Shown here: piece by piece, positions 1 through 8,897 of the stretch | Position numbering within the stretch: position 1 is the first letter of the stretch | How the letters are laid out: every line of letters starts with the position of its first letter | NCBI GenBank assembly: GCA_032250905.1 | Contig: JAVVEQ010000001.1 | Location: forward strand, 62,001 to 126,000 | Length of the DNA stretch: 64,000 bases | Direction: 5' to 3' | From: Desulfotignum sp032250905 | Lineage (GTDB): Bacteria; Desulfobacterota; Desulfobacteria; Desulfobacterales; Desulfobacteraceae | Translations under genes and position numbers: made by a program | The notes under the pieces: model-generated | Told to the model about the DNA's origin: nothing | Seen by the model: only the letters and a program-made list of their open reading frames with translations | Database searches by the model: none

Positions 1-108
1 CTGGGACAGCAGGCTGGAACTGATGCCGGCTTTGGCTGCCACATCCTTGATGGTAAAGTTCCGGGTGTTTCGAATGGCCCGTAACAACGCGCCGAGTTTT
101 GTTTTCAT
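1..108 (-). CDS. XRE-family HTH regulator, N-terminal part only
   Basis: The first 36 codons of a gene that runs off the window edge read MKTKLGALLRAIRNTR followed by a typical helix-turn-helix stretch (DVAAKAGIS). This is the Cro/CI-type DNA-binding domain. What follows it (for example a cupin sensor domain) is outside the window. The start is the only ATG in this frame and lies just downstream of an AT-rich inverted repeat that could be its own operator. Confidence 0.7.
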   Translation of the reverse strand, partial: MKTKLGALLRAIRNTRNFTIKDVAAKAGISSSLLSQ

Positions 109-130
109 AATTTCGTGTATCAGGTGAAAA

Positions 131-176
131 GGTTCAGTATAATTAAGGTTAATTAAATTATACTAAAACCTGAACC
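131..176. promoter_or_regulatory. nested inverted repeat, candidate operator
   Basis: Outer arms GGTTCA (131-136) and TGAACC (171-176) enclose inner perfect arms AGTATAATT (136-144) and AATTATACT (156-164). It sits between the 3' end of the yigZ-like gene and the start of the XRE regulator, so autoregulation by that XRE protein is the simplest reading. A terminator is less likely because the inner stem is AT-rich and no T-run follows. Confidence 0.45.
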
Positions 177-179
177 CTG

Positions 180-812
180 TCAATCAGAATTTGACAGCAC
201 TTTCAGCCCCTGGGATTCAAACTGAGACAGCATTTGGCTGAAATCGGCAGACTGGTGTTTTTCCACCAGGATTTCGTGGATGATCTGTTCCGTGTAGTCG
301 GAATGCGCTATGGTGGCACTGAACCGGCGGACCTGGCTTAAAAGCGGATCATTACACTCATAGGGCACCTGGATCCGGACCAGGTCCGCCTGAATCAGTC
401 GGACTTTTTTTGCAGCTGAGAGCGCTGCTTCCACCGCTTCGGAATAGGCCTGGATCAACCCCCGGATCCCCAGCTTCACCCCCCCGTACTGCCGGGTCAC
501 CACGGCCGTCACCCGGGTCATGCGATGGGAGATCAGCACATTGAGCATGGGTTTGCCGGCAGTGCCCGAAGGTTCGCCGGCATCGGAGCTGTGGGAAATC
601 TGGCCGACATCCCCCACCACATAGGCCCAGCAGTTATGGGTGGCGGTTTTGTTCTCTTTGCTGATTTTTGAAATAAACGCCTTGGCCGCCTCGATGGTAT
701 CGGTCCGGGCCAGGTGGCAGGTGAATTCAGACCGCCGGATTTTGAGCCGGGCCGTGACAGGGCAATCGTCTGAAGCGGCGGCAATGGAAAAAAACGGGCT
801 CTCATCGGTCAT
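180..812 (-). CDS. yigZ: YigZ/IMPACT family protein
   Basis: A conserved UPF0029 (IMPACT N-terminal) protein of about 210 residues. The family signature is visible in the middle: HNCWAYVVG, DAGEPSGTAGKPML and the run TAVVTRQYGGVKLG. The C-terminal part has the small alpha/beta domain (DUF1949-like) usual for bacterial YigZ. The frame is open to an ATG at 899, but a promoter (TTGACG, 17 bp, ATAATA) lies at 861-889, downstream of that ATG, so the start at 812 is preferred. Family function is poorly defined; links to translation and RNA have been suggested. It is divergent from the DHH phosphoesterase gene. Confidence 0.85.
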   Translation of the reverse strand: MTDESPFFSIAAASDDCPVTARLKIRRSEFTCHLARTDTIEAAKAFISKISKENKTATHNCWAYVVGDVGQISHSSDAGEPSGTAGKPMLNVLISHRMTRVTAVVTRQYGGVKLGIRGLIQAYSEAVEAALSAAKKVRLIQADLVRIQVPYECNDPLLSQVRRFSATIAHSDYTEQIIHEILVEKHQSADFSQMLSQFESQGLKVLSNSD

Positions 813-860
813 CTGTGTATCTGCCTTGATAATATTGCCGGTTTGATCTATACATGACAG

Positions 861-889
861 TATTATGAAACCTGATCCAAATCCGTCAA
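861..889 (-). promoter_or_regulatory. sigma-70-like promoter for yigZ
   Basis: On the minus strand TTGACG (889-884), a 17-bp spacer and ATAATA (866-861) form a good -35/-10 pair. It would start transcription around position 854, about 40 bp upstream of the preferred yigZ ATG at 812. This decides against the longer reading frame starting at 899. Confidence 0.55.
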
Positions 890-917
890 CCCTTTTCACA
901 CTGAACAGAAAGTGCTC

Positions 918-1814
918 ATGAGAATTGTCACCCGACCTGACTTTGACGGCATTGTGTGTGCCGTCCTGCTGCGCCAGGCTTTAGGCATCGACACCCCGGT
1001 TTACTGGGTGGAACCCGGTGAGGTCCAACAGAAAACCGCACAGATACAGCCCGGGGATATCCTTGCCAACCTGCCCTATGATGCCCGGTGTTCCCTGTGG
1101 TTCGACCATCATGTGTCCAACCGGCCGGATCATACTTTCCAGGGGGCCTTTGCCGTGGCACCGTCCGCCGCGGGTGTAATCCATAAATACTACCAGTCAT
1201 CCGGACACCTGGACGACCGGTTCGATGACCTGGTATTTCACACGGACATCATCGATTCCGCCGACCTCACCCGGGACCAGGTCCTGCATCCGGAAAATTA
1301 TCCACATATCCTGCTGTCCATGACCATCCAGGACCGGGACGGCAGGGAAGCCCCTTACTGGGACCGCCTGGTGATTCTGCTCCAGACCTGTTCCATGGAT
1401 GACGTGATGGCAGACCCGGACGTCACCACCCGGTGCGAAGAAGTCATCCAACAGAACCGTGACTATGAAAAATATCTGAAAACATATACCCGGGTGGTTG
1501 GTCCGGTCAGTGTCACCGATTTCAGAGGACTGGATCCGGTGCCGTCGGGCAACCGGTTCCTGGTCTATTGCCTGTTTCCCGAAACCCTGGCCAGTGTCAA
1601 GATCCGTTACAAAGATGCAAAAAAAACCCATGTGCTGGTGAGTATCGGACACAACATTTTCAACCGTGGCTGCAGGGTCAATGCCGGCCATCTGCTGGCC
1701 CGGTACGGCGGCGGGGGGCATGAAGGTGCCGGCGGCTGCACCCTGGAAGCGGCCGGGGCACAGGAAAAGATCGATGAAATGCTCACAGTGCTGGAAGCCG
1801 ATGAACCGATATAG
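918..1814 (+). CDS. DHH-family phosphoesterase
   Basis: About 298 residues with the DHH/DHHA1 arrangement: an N-terminal RPDFDG motif supplying metal-binding aspartates, a DHH triad near residues 63-65 (WFDHH), and the C-terminal substrate-binding signature GGGGHEGAGGC. The family hydrolyses phosphodiesters such as oligoribonucleotides, pAp, cyclic dinucleotides or polyphosphate; the substrate here cannot be fixed. Frame-opening GTG at 912 lies two codons upstream; the ATG at 918 is taken as start. No signal peptide, so cytoplasmic. It ends 2 bp before the convergent MTH1187-like gene. Confidence 0.85.
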   Translation: MRIVTRPDFDGIVCAVLLRQALGIDTPVYWVEPGEVQQKTAQIQPGDILANLPYDARCSLWFDHHVSNRPDHTFQGAFAVAPSAAGVIHKYYQSSGHLDDRFDDLVFHTDIIDSADLTRDQVLHPENYPHILLSMTIQDRDGREAPYWDRLVILLQTCSMDDVMADPDVTTRCEEVIQQNRDYEKYLKTYTRVVGPVSVTDFRGLDPVPSGNRFLVYCLFPETLASVKIRYKDAKKTHVLVSIGHNIFNRGCRVNAGHLLARYGGGGHEGAGGCTLEAAGAQEKIDEMLTVLEADEPI

Positions 1815-1815
1815 C

Positions 1816-2115
1816 TTATGCCAGTTTTTGTTTTACGCTCTGGATCTTGTCCGCCATGGTCTGTTCCCGGTCCGTGCGGGTGCCTACCTTGATGGTGGTG
1901 GTGATCCGCGGGGCGCCCATGGCATGAATTCTTTCATGACACTGTTTCACCACTGCAAACACCTCATCCCACGGCCCTTCAATGTTGGTGCCATAGGCAT
2001 GCAGCTCACACGAAAGTCCGGCCTGCTCGATAATCTCATGACAGGCCGCCACATATTTGGAAACCGACAACCCCACACCCAGAGGCACCACACACAGATC
2101 AATGATAACGTTCAT
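1816..2115 (-). CDS. MTH1187/YkoF-type thiamine-binding-like protein
   Basis: A 99-residue protein starting MNVIIDLCVVPLG, with the family pattern VSKYVAAC...AYGTNIEGPWDEVF...HAMGAPRITTTIKVGTRTD. Members (DUF77) are small ferredoxin-fold proteins that bind thiamine-like ligands or act as uncharacterised ligand sensors. The ATG at 2115 is preferred over the longer frame to 2256 because a strong ribosome binding site (AAAGGAGGAG) directly precedes it. Convergent with the DHH gene. Confidence 0.8.
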   Translation of the reverse strand: MNVIIDLCVVPLGVGLSVSKYVAACHEIIEQAGLSCELHAYGTNIEGPWDEVFAVVKQCHERIHAMGAPRITTTIKVGTRTDREQTMADKIQSVKQKLA

Positions 2116-2314
2116 CGCTCCTCCTTTTACTGACTCTGATATTGATTTGATTCCATGTCCATTCAGACTGGTATTGTAAAGGTTCCAGTGCCCGGGATCA
2201 AGAAAAGAACCCGCCAGGGAATAATTTATGACCGGACCGCATAAAAGACGCTGCAAACTGTGATTTCAACTTCTTTCTTGACACCTGACCGGACAACGTA
2301 TTATCACCCATGAC

Positions 2315-2662
2315 ATGGATAACACAGATCAAAAACTGCGGATCAAGCTCTGGATCGAGTGTGATACCGGGGACTCGATTTTCGGGGAAGGACAGATGCG
2401 CATCCTGGAAACCATTCAGGAACAGGGATCCATCAATGCGGCTGCCAAAGTTCTGAAAATGGGATACCGGTCCATGTGGGGCCGATTGAGGAAAATGGAA
2501 AAACGGCTGGGAAAACCGTTGCTGGAACGCCACAAAGGCGGGGCCGAAGGGGGCCATTCCGACCTGACTCCCGAAGCACTGGAAATGATCGACAAATTCA
2601 AACGCCTGCGGCAGGAGATCACCAAAGCATCGGAATCCATTTTCAGACAAATTTATCATTAG
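2315..2662 (+). CDS. ModE-type winged-helix regulator, DNA-binding domain only
   Basis: A 115-residue protein whose body matches the N-terminal LysR-like HTH of ModE: GEGQMRILETIQEQGSI, then AAAKVLKMGYRSMWGRL (recognition helix), then KPLLERHKGG. E. coli ModE has a further C-terminal pair of Mop/TOBE domains that bind molybdate; here the chain ends after the wing, so the sensor is absent. Such single-domain proteins are known in anaerobes, but how they sense metal is unclear. ModE-type palindromes in this window (2793-2816, 30023-30050, 40862-40885, 43395-43434) are its probable targets. Confidence 0.85.
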   Translation: MDNTDQKLRIKLWIECDTGDSIFGEGQMRILETIQEQGSINAAAKVLKMGYRSMWGRLRKMEKRLGKPLLERHKGGAEGGHSDLTPEALEMIDKFKRLRQEITKASESIFRQIYH

Positions 2663-2792
2663 TTCATCATGGAAAACAAAAAACACCTCTCCCGCATGAC
2701 CTGCCCGCTGCGGGACCGCATCCCCGATCAAGCGTTCAAAACTCTTTAAACCCAAGCATTCGGGCAAAAGAGACATCTCATCTTCAACGTTT

Positions 2793-2834
2793 CGTTATGT
2801 TTTTATTGACATATGAGCATCCCAATGATAGGCA
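2793..2834 (+). promoter_or_regulatory. ModE-like site overlapping the promoter of the Mo hydroxylase operon
   Basis: CGTTATG (2793-2799), ten bases, then CATATGA (2810-2816): the left half matches the ModE half-site exactly, the right half only in CATA. TTGACA (2806-2811) lies inside the site as a -35 element, the same geometry as at the formate dehydrogenase promoter (30023-30050). The transcript would cover the operon starting at 2881. Confidence 0.5.
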
Positions 2835-2880
2835 GCATACTGAAAGTGGCCTCATATCTTAAGATAAGGGAGAGAATCAT

Positions 2881-3759
2881 ATGCTGTTACCCACGTTTGA
2901 ATTCCATGAACCGGAATCCATTGAAAAGGCGCTGGTGCTGAAAAAACAGTTCAACTCCGGCGCCCGGTTTCTTGCCGGCGGCACCGATCTGCTGGTGTAC
3001 CTGAAAAAAAAGATTGTTTCCACCGATCATGTCATCAGCCTGCAGCGCATTGATGGTCTGAGCGAAATCCGGGAAAATGAAACGGATTTAACCATCGGAG
3101 CATGCACCACCATGGCTGCCATTTCACGGCACCCCGCTGTTCAGAAAAAATTTTGCGCGTTGAAATCCGGAGCTGACAACATGGGCACCCATTTAATCCG
3201 GAACCGGGCCACCATCGGCGGGAACGTATGCAATGCCAGCCCGGCCGGCGATACCCTGCCGGCGCTGCTGGTATACGATGCCGTGGCCCTGATCGAAAAC
3301 CCGGACGGAAAACGCGAAATCCCCTTGAAAGATTTTTTCAAGGGACCTGGCAGGACCGATCTGAAAAACGATGACATTCTCACCGGGTTCCGCCTGTCCT
3401 TTCCGCCGGATCACAGCGGTGCACACTATATTCAGCTGGGCAAGCGCAAATCAGCCGAAATCAATGTGGTCAATGCGGCCTCGTTTCTGACCTGTGATCC
3501 GGGTACCCGCAAAATACGCTCTGTTCGAATTGCGCTGGGATCCGTGGCCCCCACCCCGGTCCGGGCGCCGAAAGCCGAGGCGGCCCTCATGGGCAACACC
3601 GCCGGAGATGAAGCGTTCAATGCCGCGGCAGAGATCGCCCGTTTCGAAGACTGTTCCCCCATCGATGATTTCAGAGGCAGTGCCGCATACCGGCGGGCCA
3701 TGGTGGGTGTTCTGACTAAACGCACTTTGGCTGCCGCCTTTGACCAGGCCCGGGCCTAA
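2881..3759 (+). CDS. molybdenum hydroxylase FAD-binding subunit (CoxM type)
   Basis: 292 residues of the FAD-binding subunit of xanthine dehydrogenase-family enzymes. FAD contacts are visible: AGGTDLLVYLKK near residue 38 and RNRATIGGNVCNASPAGDTLPAL near residue 105; the C-terminal CO_deh_flav_C domain follows (GKRKSAEINVVNAA). It lacks the insertion carrying an extra [4Fe-4S] cluster found in 4-hydroxybenzoyl-CoA reductase. It passes electrons between the [2Fe-2S] subunit and an external acceptor. First gene of an operon with the [2Fe-2S] and molybdopterin subunits. Confidence 0.9.
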   Translation: MLLPTFEFHEPESIEKALVLKKQFNSGARFLAGGTDLLVYLKKKIVSTDHVISLQRIDGLSEIRENETDLTIGACTTMAAISRHPAVQKKFCALKSGADNMGTHLIRNRATIGGNVCNASPAGDTLPALLVYDAVALIENPDGKREIPLKDFFKGPGRTDLKNDDILTGFRLSFPPDHSGAHYIQLGKRKSAEINVVNAASFLTCDPGTRKIRSVRIALGSVAPTPVRAPKAEAALMGNTAGDEAFNAAAEIARFEDCSPIDDFRGSAAYRRAMVGVLTKRTLAAAFDQARA

Positions 3760-3783
3760 CCCTTGACTGCACAGGAGATACCC

Positions 3784-4242
3784 ATGAAAAAACTCATTCA
3801 GATGACCATCAATGACCAGATATATGAAGTGGCGGTCGAACCCAACAAAACCCTGGCAGACCTGATCCGCTACGACCTGGGTCTGACCGGAACCAAAAAA
3901 GGGTGCGATACCGGTGACTGCGGGGCCTGCACCGTAATTCTCAACGGCGATCCCGTCAATTCCTGCCTGGTCCTGGCCGTCCAGGCCGACAATGCCGTGA
4001 TCGAGACCATCGAGGGCCTGAGCACGGATGACGGGCTGCATCCCCTGCAGCAGGCGTTTGTGGAAAAAGGTGCAATCCAGTGCGGATTCTGCACCCCGGG
4101 CATGATTCTGTCCGCCAAAAACCTGCTGGACAAAAATCCGGCACCCACGGAAGAAGAGATCCGGGAAGGAATTTCCGGGAACCTGTGCCGGTGCACCGGG
4201 TACCAGAAAATATTCGAAGCCATTGAATCCACCCGTTCATAA
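3784..4242 (+). CDS. molybdenum hydroxylase [2Fe-2S] subunit (CoxS type)
   Basis: 152 residues with both clusters of this family: the plant-type ferredoxin cluster (C41, C46, C49 and a fourth Cys in NSCLVL) and the C-terminal helical cluster (CGFCTPG and CRCTGY). The start at 3784 has the ribosome binding site CAGGAGATACCC; the frame is open to a TTG at 3763 but that lacks a site. It links the molybdenum centre to the FAD subunit. Located 24 bp after coxM-like and 30 bp before the large subunit. Confidence 0.92.
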   Translation: MKKLIQMTINDQIYEVAVEPNKTLADLIRYDLGLTGTKKGCDTGDCGACTVILNGDPVNSCLVLAVQADNAVIETIEGLSTDDGLHPLQQAFVEKGAIQCGFCTPGMILSAKNLLDKNPAPTEEEIREGISGNLCRCTGYQKIFEAIESTRS

Positions 4243-4272
4243 GCCAGTTTTCAGTTCTTTTAGGAGGAAACC

Positions 4273-6639
4273 ATGAAATCATATGATGTAATCAGCACCC
4301 GGGCCAACCGGATCGATACGCCGGACAAGGCCACCGGCAAAGCCGTATTCGTGGATGACATCACGTTGCCTGGCATGCTGTACGGGGCCCTGCTGCAAAG
4401 CCCCCACACCCACGCAAAAATCCTGTCCATCGACACCTCGGAAGCGGAAAAACTGCCCGGTGTCAAGGCGGTGATCACGGCAAAGGAGGCCGGCCAGGTC
4501 AAGTACGGGGTCAGTCCGGCCCGGTATGATGAAACCGTGTTTGCCGTGGACAAGGTGCGGTATGTGGGGGATGAGATTGCTGCCGTGGCCGCCACCCGCC
4601 TGGATATCGCCCTGGAGGCGGTCTCCCGGATCAAGGTGGAATACGATCTGCTGCCCGCAGTGTTCACCGTGGAAGACGCGGTCAAGGACGGGGCCCCCCA
4701 GCTCCATGACGAGTTCAAGGGCAACCTTTGTGCCGAGGTTCACCAGGAGTTTGGCAACGTGGCTGAAGGCCTGGAAAACAGTGACATCGTCATCACCACG
4801 GAAATGAAAAGCAAGCGCCAGGACGGGGCATTCATCGAAATGCAGGGTTGCATCGCCGAATACGACAACCGCGGCGTGCTCACCCTGACCAGCTCCACCC
4901 AGGTCCCGCACTATGTGCAGCGCACCGTGGCCATGGTACTGGGCATGGATGTGGGCAAAGTCCGGGTGAAAAAACCCTATGTCGGGGCCGGGTTCGGCAT
5001 CAAGGCCGCTGCCAATCCCATGGAACTGGCCTGCTGCATCCTGGCGAAAAAAACCCGGAAACCCGTGAAAATGAATTTTACCCGGGAACAGGTGTTCATG
5101 TACGGCCGGGCCCGTCACAAGTTCCACCATACCATCACCACAGGCGCCAAAAAAGACGGCACCCTCATGGCGCTCAAACATGAATGCTGGCTGGACGGCG
5201 GGGCCTACACCAGTTTCGGTATTGCCACGGTCTATTACACCGGTTCGCTGCTGGGCGGCCCCTACAAGCTGGCCAACATGAGCTATGATGGATACCGGGT
5301 GTACAACAACAAACCGGCCTGCGGGGCCCAGCGGGGCCACGGCGCGGTGATCGCCCGGGCCTGTTTCGAGCAGCAGCTGGACATGATCGCCGAAAAGATC
5401 GGCATGGACCCCCTGGAACTGCGGATCAAGAACATGATGGAAACCGGGGACACCACCTGCAACGATCTGAACATGAGCTCCTTTGGCATGGCTGAATGCA
5501 TTGAAGCCGTGAGAAACGGGTCAGGCTGGGACAAAAAGAAAGGCCATATGCCGCCGGGCAAAGGCATCGGCGTGGCCTGCGGATTTTTTGTTTCGGGTGC
5601 GGGATACCCCATTTACCGGTCCGACACCTATCACGGCACCGTGATCGTCAAGCTCACCGAAGACGGCGGCACCGCCCTGGTGTATACAGCCTCGGCCGAG
5701 ATCGGCCAGGGATCGGACACCGCCTTTGCCATGATCGCGGCCGAAGCGTTAGGCATCCCGCTGGAAAACGTCCGGCTGGCTTCAGGCGACACGGACATGG
5801 GCGTGGACTTAGGCGCGTATTCCAGCCGCCAGACCCTGATGACCGGGCATGCCACCAAAGAGGCGGCGGAAAATGTCAAACGCCAGGTCCTGGAAGTGAT
5901 GTCGGAACAGCTGAACGTACCCGTGGACAAAATGGACATCCGGAACGGGTTTATCGAGTTTGACGGGGACACCCCGGATTTTTCCGCCCTCCGAACCCGG
6001 TATATCAAGGAACACCGGGGATGGACCGACAACCCGGATTCGGAAAAACTCACTTTCAAGGAAGCATCCCGTATCGCGTTTCTGGAACGGGGCTCCATCG
6101 TGGGCACCGGCAAATACAAACCCCATTCCCTGGGCGGCAAGTTCAAGGGCGCGGCCGTGGGCACCTCCCCGGCCTATGGGTGTTCGGCCCAGGTGGCCGA
6201 GGTCACGGTGGACATGGAAACCGGCCAGATCACCATCGACAAGATCACCGACGCCCATGACTGCGGCAAGGCCATCAACATGACCTCTGTGGAAGGCCAG
6301 ATGGAAGGCTCCATCTCCATGGGCATCGGCGAGGCCATGCATGAGGAGGTGATCTTTGACAACCAGGGCCGGGTACTCAACGATGACCTGGCGGAATACA
6401 AGATCGTCACCTCCATGGACATGCCCCGGGTCAAGACCATTGTGGTGGAAAGTGATGAACCCAACGGCCCGTTCGGCGCCAAGGAAGTCGGGGAAGGGGC
6501 CATCATGCCCACTATCCCGGCCATCCTCAATGCGGTGTACGATGCCGCCGGAGTCCGGGTCTATGAGCTGCCCCTGACACCGGAACGGGTATTCCACGCC
6601 ATCCAGGAATACCGGGAACGCAACAAGGCCTCTGCCTGA
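4273..6639 (+). CDS. molybdenum hydroxylase molybdopterin subunit
   Basis: 788 residues, normal for the catalytic subunit of three-subunit xanthine dehydrogenase-family enzymes. Seen: N-terminal a/b hammerhead (DTPDKATGKAVFVDD), the molybdopterin loops (VGAGFGIKA, QRGHGAV, SAEIGQGSDTA) and the C-terminal GAKEVGEGAIMP with the glutamate that acts as base at molybdenum. Substrate cannot be read from sequence; relatives oxidise purines, aldehydes, nicotinate or aromatic acyl-CoA. Adjacent ThiF-like, carrier and MocA-like genes suggest a dedicated cofactor-maturation set. Ribosome binding site TAGGAGGAAACC supports the start. Confidence 0.9.
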   Translation: MKSYDVISTRANRIDTPDKATGKAVFVDDITLPGMLYGALLQSPHTHAKILSIDTSEAEKLPGVKAVITAKEAGQVKYGVSPARYDETVFAVDKVRYVGDEIAAVAATRLDIALEAVSRIKVEYDLLPAVFTVEDAVKDGAPQLHDEFKGNLCAEVHQEFGNVAEGLENSDIVITTEMKSKRQDGAFIEMQGCIAEYDNRGVLTLTSSTQVPHYVQRTVAMVLGMDVGKVRVKKPYVGAGFGIKAAANPMELACCILAKKTRKPVKMNFTREQVFMYGRARHKFHHTITTGAKKDGTLMALKHECWLDGGAYTSFGIATVYYTGSLLGGPYKLANMSYDGYRVYNNKPACGAQRGHGAVIARACFEQQLDMIAEKIGMDPLELRIKNMMETGDTTCNDLNMSSFGMAECIEAVRNGSGWDKKKGHMPPGKGIGVACGFFVSGAGYPIYRSDTYHGTVIVKLTEDGGTALVYTASAEIGQGSDTAFAMIAAEALGIPLENVRLASGDTDMGVDLGAYSSRQTLMTGHATKEAAENVKRQVLEVMSEQLNVPVDKMDIRNGFIEFDGDTPDFSALRTRYIKEHRGWTDNPDSEKLTFKEASRIAFLERGSIVGTGKYKPHSLGGKFKGAAVGTSPAYGCSAQVAEVTVDMETGQITIDKITDAHDCGKAINMTSVEGQMEGSISMGIGEAMHEEVIFDNQGRVLNDDLAEYKIVTSMDMPRVKTIVVESDEPNGPFGAKEVGEGAIMPTIPAILNAVYDAAGVRVYELPLTPERVFHAIQEYRERNKASA

Positions 6640-6641
6640 TC

Positions 6642-7403
6642 ATGAGCGGCGTGTCCGGTGCCGTCGATAAAAGATATCTGCGGCAGACCATCCTCCCCGG
6701 AGTCGGCCCCAAAGGTCAGGCCCGCCTGGCAAAGTCCTGTGTCCTGATTGCCGGAGCCGGGGGACTGGGGTCTGCCTCGGCCTTTTACCTGGCAGGCGCA
6801 GGCATCGGCCATATCAAAATAGTGGATCACGACACCGTGGATATCAGCAACCTGAACCGCCAGATCCTGCATGTGGACACGGCCCTGGGGCAGCCCAAGG
6901 CCGTATCCGCCGCCAACCGGCTCACCGCATTCAATCCCGGGATCCAGGTGACCGGCCTGTGCGAGCGGATCACCCATGAACGGATCTCCGCCATGCTTGG
7001 CGGCGTGGATATCATTGTGGACGGACTGGATTCCTATGAAACCCGGCAGGTGCTGAACCGGGCTTCCCTGAAGCACGGCCTGCCCTATGTATACGCCGGG
7101 GTCAGCGGATTCGATGCCATGATCTCCTGCTTTGTGCCCGGACAGACCCCCTGCTTTGAATGCATCTTTTCCGGAAACGCGCCCCATCCCGACCAGCCGG
7201 CCGGGGTGATCGGGGCGGCCCCGGGACTGGCCGGCAGCATCCAGGCCATGGAAACCGTGAAACTGTTGTTGAATGTCGGTACGCCCCTGAAGAACCGGCT
7301 GATGCGCATCTCGGGCCTGGACATGCGCTGCCACTGCATGGATCTGACCCCCAATCCCGCCTGCCCGGCTTGCGGCAGGGCTTTGGCGGCAGACCACCCG
7401 TGA
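6642..7403 (+). CDS. ThiF/MoeB/HesA-family E1-like adenylyltransferase
   Basis: 253 residues. The Rossmann loop (GAGGLGSASAFYL), the ISNLNRQ segment with the catalytic arginine, and two CxxC pairs for zinc (CFEC near residue 174, CPAC near residue 243) define the E1-like fold. It should adenylate the C-terminal Gly-Gly of a ubiquitin-like sulfur carrier; the next gene encodes one. No rhodanese domain as in MOCS3-type enzymes. It starts 2 bp after the molybdopterin subunit, so it is translationally coupled to the enzyme. Confidence 0.88.
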   Translation: MSGVSGAVDKRYLRQTILPGVGPKGQARLAKSCVLIAGAGGLGSASAFYLAGAGIGHIKIVDHDTVDISNLNRQILHVDTALGQPKAVSAANRLTAFNPGIQVTGLCERITHERISAMLGGVDIIVDGLDSYETRQVLNRASLKHGLPYVYAGVSGFDAMISCFVPGQTPCFECIFSGNAPHPDQPAGVIGAAPGLAGSIQAMETVKLLLNVGTPLKNRLMRISGLDMRCHCMDLTPNPACPACGRALAADHP

Positions 7404-7520
7404 ATTGAGCGGCAACCCATAACTGAACAGATAGATAATGCCTCTGCCGGATCAATGACCGGCATCAACCCTGACAGTGACTCAGGGGAGTTACTTAGAA
7501 GAAAGGCGGTGACACCAGAG

Positions 7521-7721
7521 ATGATCATCCAGCTGAACGGCTTGACGGAAACCGTTCCGGACGGCCTGACCATCTCCGGCCTGATTGAATGGGCAAAGGA
7601 GGGGGATCCGGACCTGATGGTGGAAAAAAACAGACGATATATCTACCCGGCGGAGTACGACACCTGCCTGATAAATGAAAATGACGTTATTGAATTCATC
7701 AACCCCAACCTGGGGGGATAG
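7521..7721 (+). CDS. ThiS/MoaD-like sulfur carrier
   Basis: 66 residues with a beta-grasp pattern (IIQLNGLTETVPDGLTISGL), a DVIEFINPNLGG ending and the C-terminal Gly-Gly needed for adenylation and thiocarboxylation. The ATG at 7521 with AAAGGCGGTG upstream gives a normal carrier length; the frame is also open to 7455. Partner of the E1-like protein encoded just upstream. It could serve molybdopterin synthase or a specialised sulfuration step of the hydroxylase. Confidence 0.8.
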   Translation: MIIQLNGLTETVPDGLTISGLIEWAKEGDPDLMVEKNRRYIYPAEYDTCLINENDVIEFINPNLGG

Positions 7722-7781
7722 CCGCCGGTTTTCCTTTCCAATAGCGGTCTTCTCCCTGTTGGCGGAGGACAGGAACGACTG

Positions 7782-8897
7782 ATGAGCCAATTACGGACAT
7801 ACGGAATTTCAGCCGTGATCCTGGCGGCAGGTTTCTCCTCCCGGATGAAGGCCTTCAAACCCCTGCTGCCGGTGGGCGGAAAACCCATGGTCCAGAGATG
7901 CATCGACCTGTTTTCAGATAACGGCATCACCGATATCGTCGTGGTGACCGGCCATAACCGGGAGCTGCTGGAACCGGTAATCAGAAACACGGGGGCCTGT
8001 CCGGTGTTTCACCCGGGGTTCGCTTCCGGCATGCTGGGCTCTATCCAGCAGGGGGTCCGGCATCTCCGTCCCGGACAGGCCGGGTTTTTTCTGCTTCCCA
8101 CAGATATCCCGGCCATCCGTCCTGCCACGGTCACCCGGATGATCAAAACATTCCGATCCGATCCCCACCGGATCATCGTGCCCTGTTTCAAAGGCCTGCC
8201 AGGGCATCCGCCCCTTTTGCCGTGTGACCTCAAAAGACGGATTCTGGCTCTGGAGGATCCCTCCACCCTCCGTGACCTGATGGCGGCGGAAAAAGACCGG
8301 ACCGAGACATTGGTTTTTCATGACAGGGGTATTCTGATGGATGCGGATGATAAGGATGGTTATACCCGGGTGGAAAGCAAAGTCCAATCCCTTGACATCC
8401 CCGACAAAGAAGAATGCCTGTCCATTGTTGACCAGGTACTGCCGAAGGCACATCCAATACGGGACCACCTGGCACAGGTGACCATGACAGCCCTGAAACT
8501 GGCCCACGCCGTCTCTAATCCCGTGAACATAGACCTGGTGATTGCCGCATCCCTGCTCCATGATGTCAAGCGCATGGAAAAAAATCATGACACAGCCGGG
8601 GCTGCCCTGTTACAGTACCTGGGATTCCCCCGGGTGGCTGACGTGGTAGAACAGCACATGAACATTGAACTGGACCCCCATGCACCGGTCCGGGAAACCG
8701 AGCTGGTGTACTTTGCCGACAAACTGTGCAGCGGCCCTCACCTGGATTTCAATTATCACCAGCGGTTCAGGAACAGTCTTGAAAAAACCCCCTGGGCCGC
8801 CACCCGCATCTGGAAACGGTATGAAAATACGCGGCACATACAGGCCAGAATCGAGGCCAGCGCCGGACAATCCATTACAGAGATACTCGCAGACTGA
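7782..8897 (+). CDS. MocA-like NTP transferase fused to HD domain (DVU_1551 type)
   Basis: 371 residues. Residues 8-195 are a MobA/MocA-type nucleotidyltransferase: ILAAGFSSRMKAFKPLLPVGGKPM is the nucleotide-binding loop and PTDIPAIRP the metal-binding aspartate region. Residues from about 220 form an HD domain with ASLLHDVKR supplying the HD pair. MocA attaches CMP to molybdopterin for hydroxylases. The HD fusion recalls the family NCBI names after D. vulgaris DVU1551, which accompanies aldehyde oxidoreductases. The HD part might remove nucleotide or another phosphate; this is inference. Confidence 0.85.
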   Translation: MSQLRTYGISAVILAAGFSSRMKAFKPLLPVGGKPMVQRCIDLFSDNGITDIVVVTGHNRELLEPVIRNTGACPVFHPGFASGMLGSIQQGVRHLRPGQAGFFLLPTDIPAIRPATVTRMIKTFRSDPHRIIVPCFKGLPGHPPLLPCDLKRRILALEDPSTLRDLMAAEKDRTETLVFHDRGILMDADDKDGYTRVESKVQSLDIPDKEECLSIVDQVLPKAHPIRDHLAQVTMTALKLAHAVSNPVNIDLVIAASLLHDVKRMEKNHDTAGAALLQYLGFPRVADVVEQHMNIELDPHAPVRETELVYFADKLCSGPHLDFNYHQRFRNSLEKTPWAATRIWKRYENTRHIQARIEASAGQSITEILAD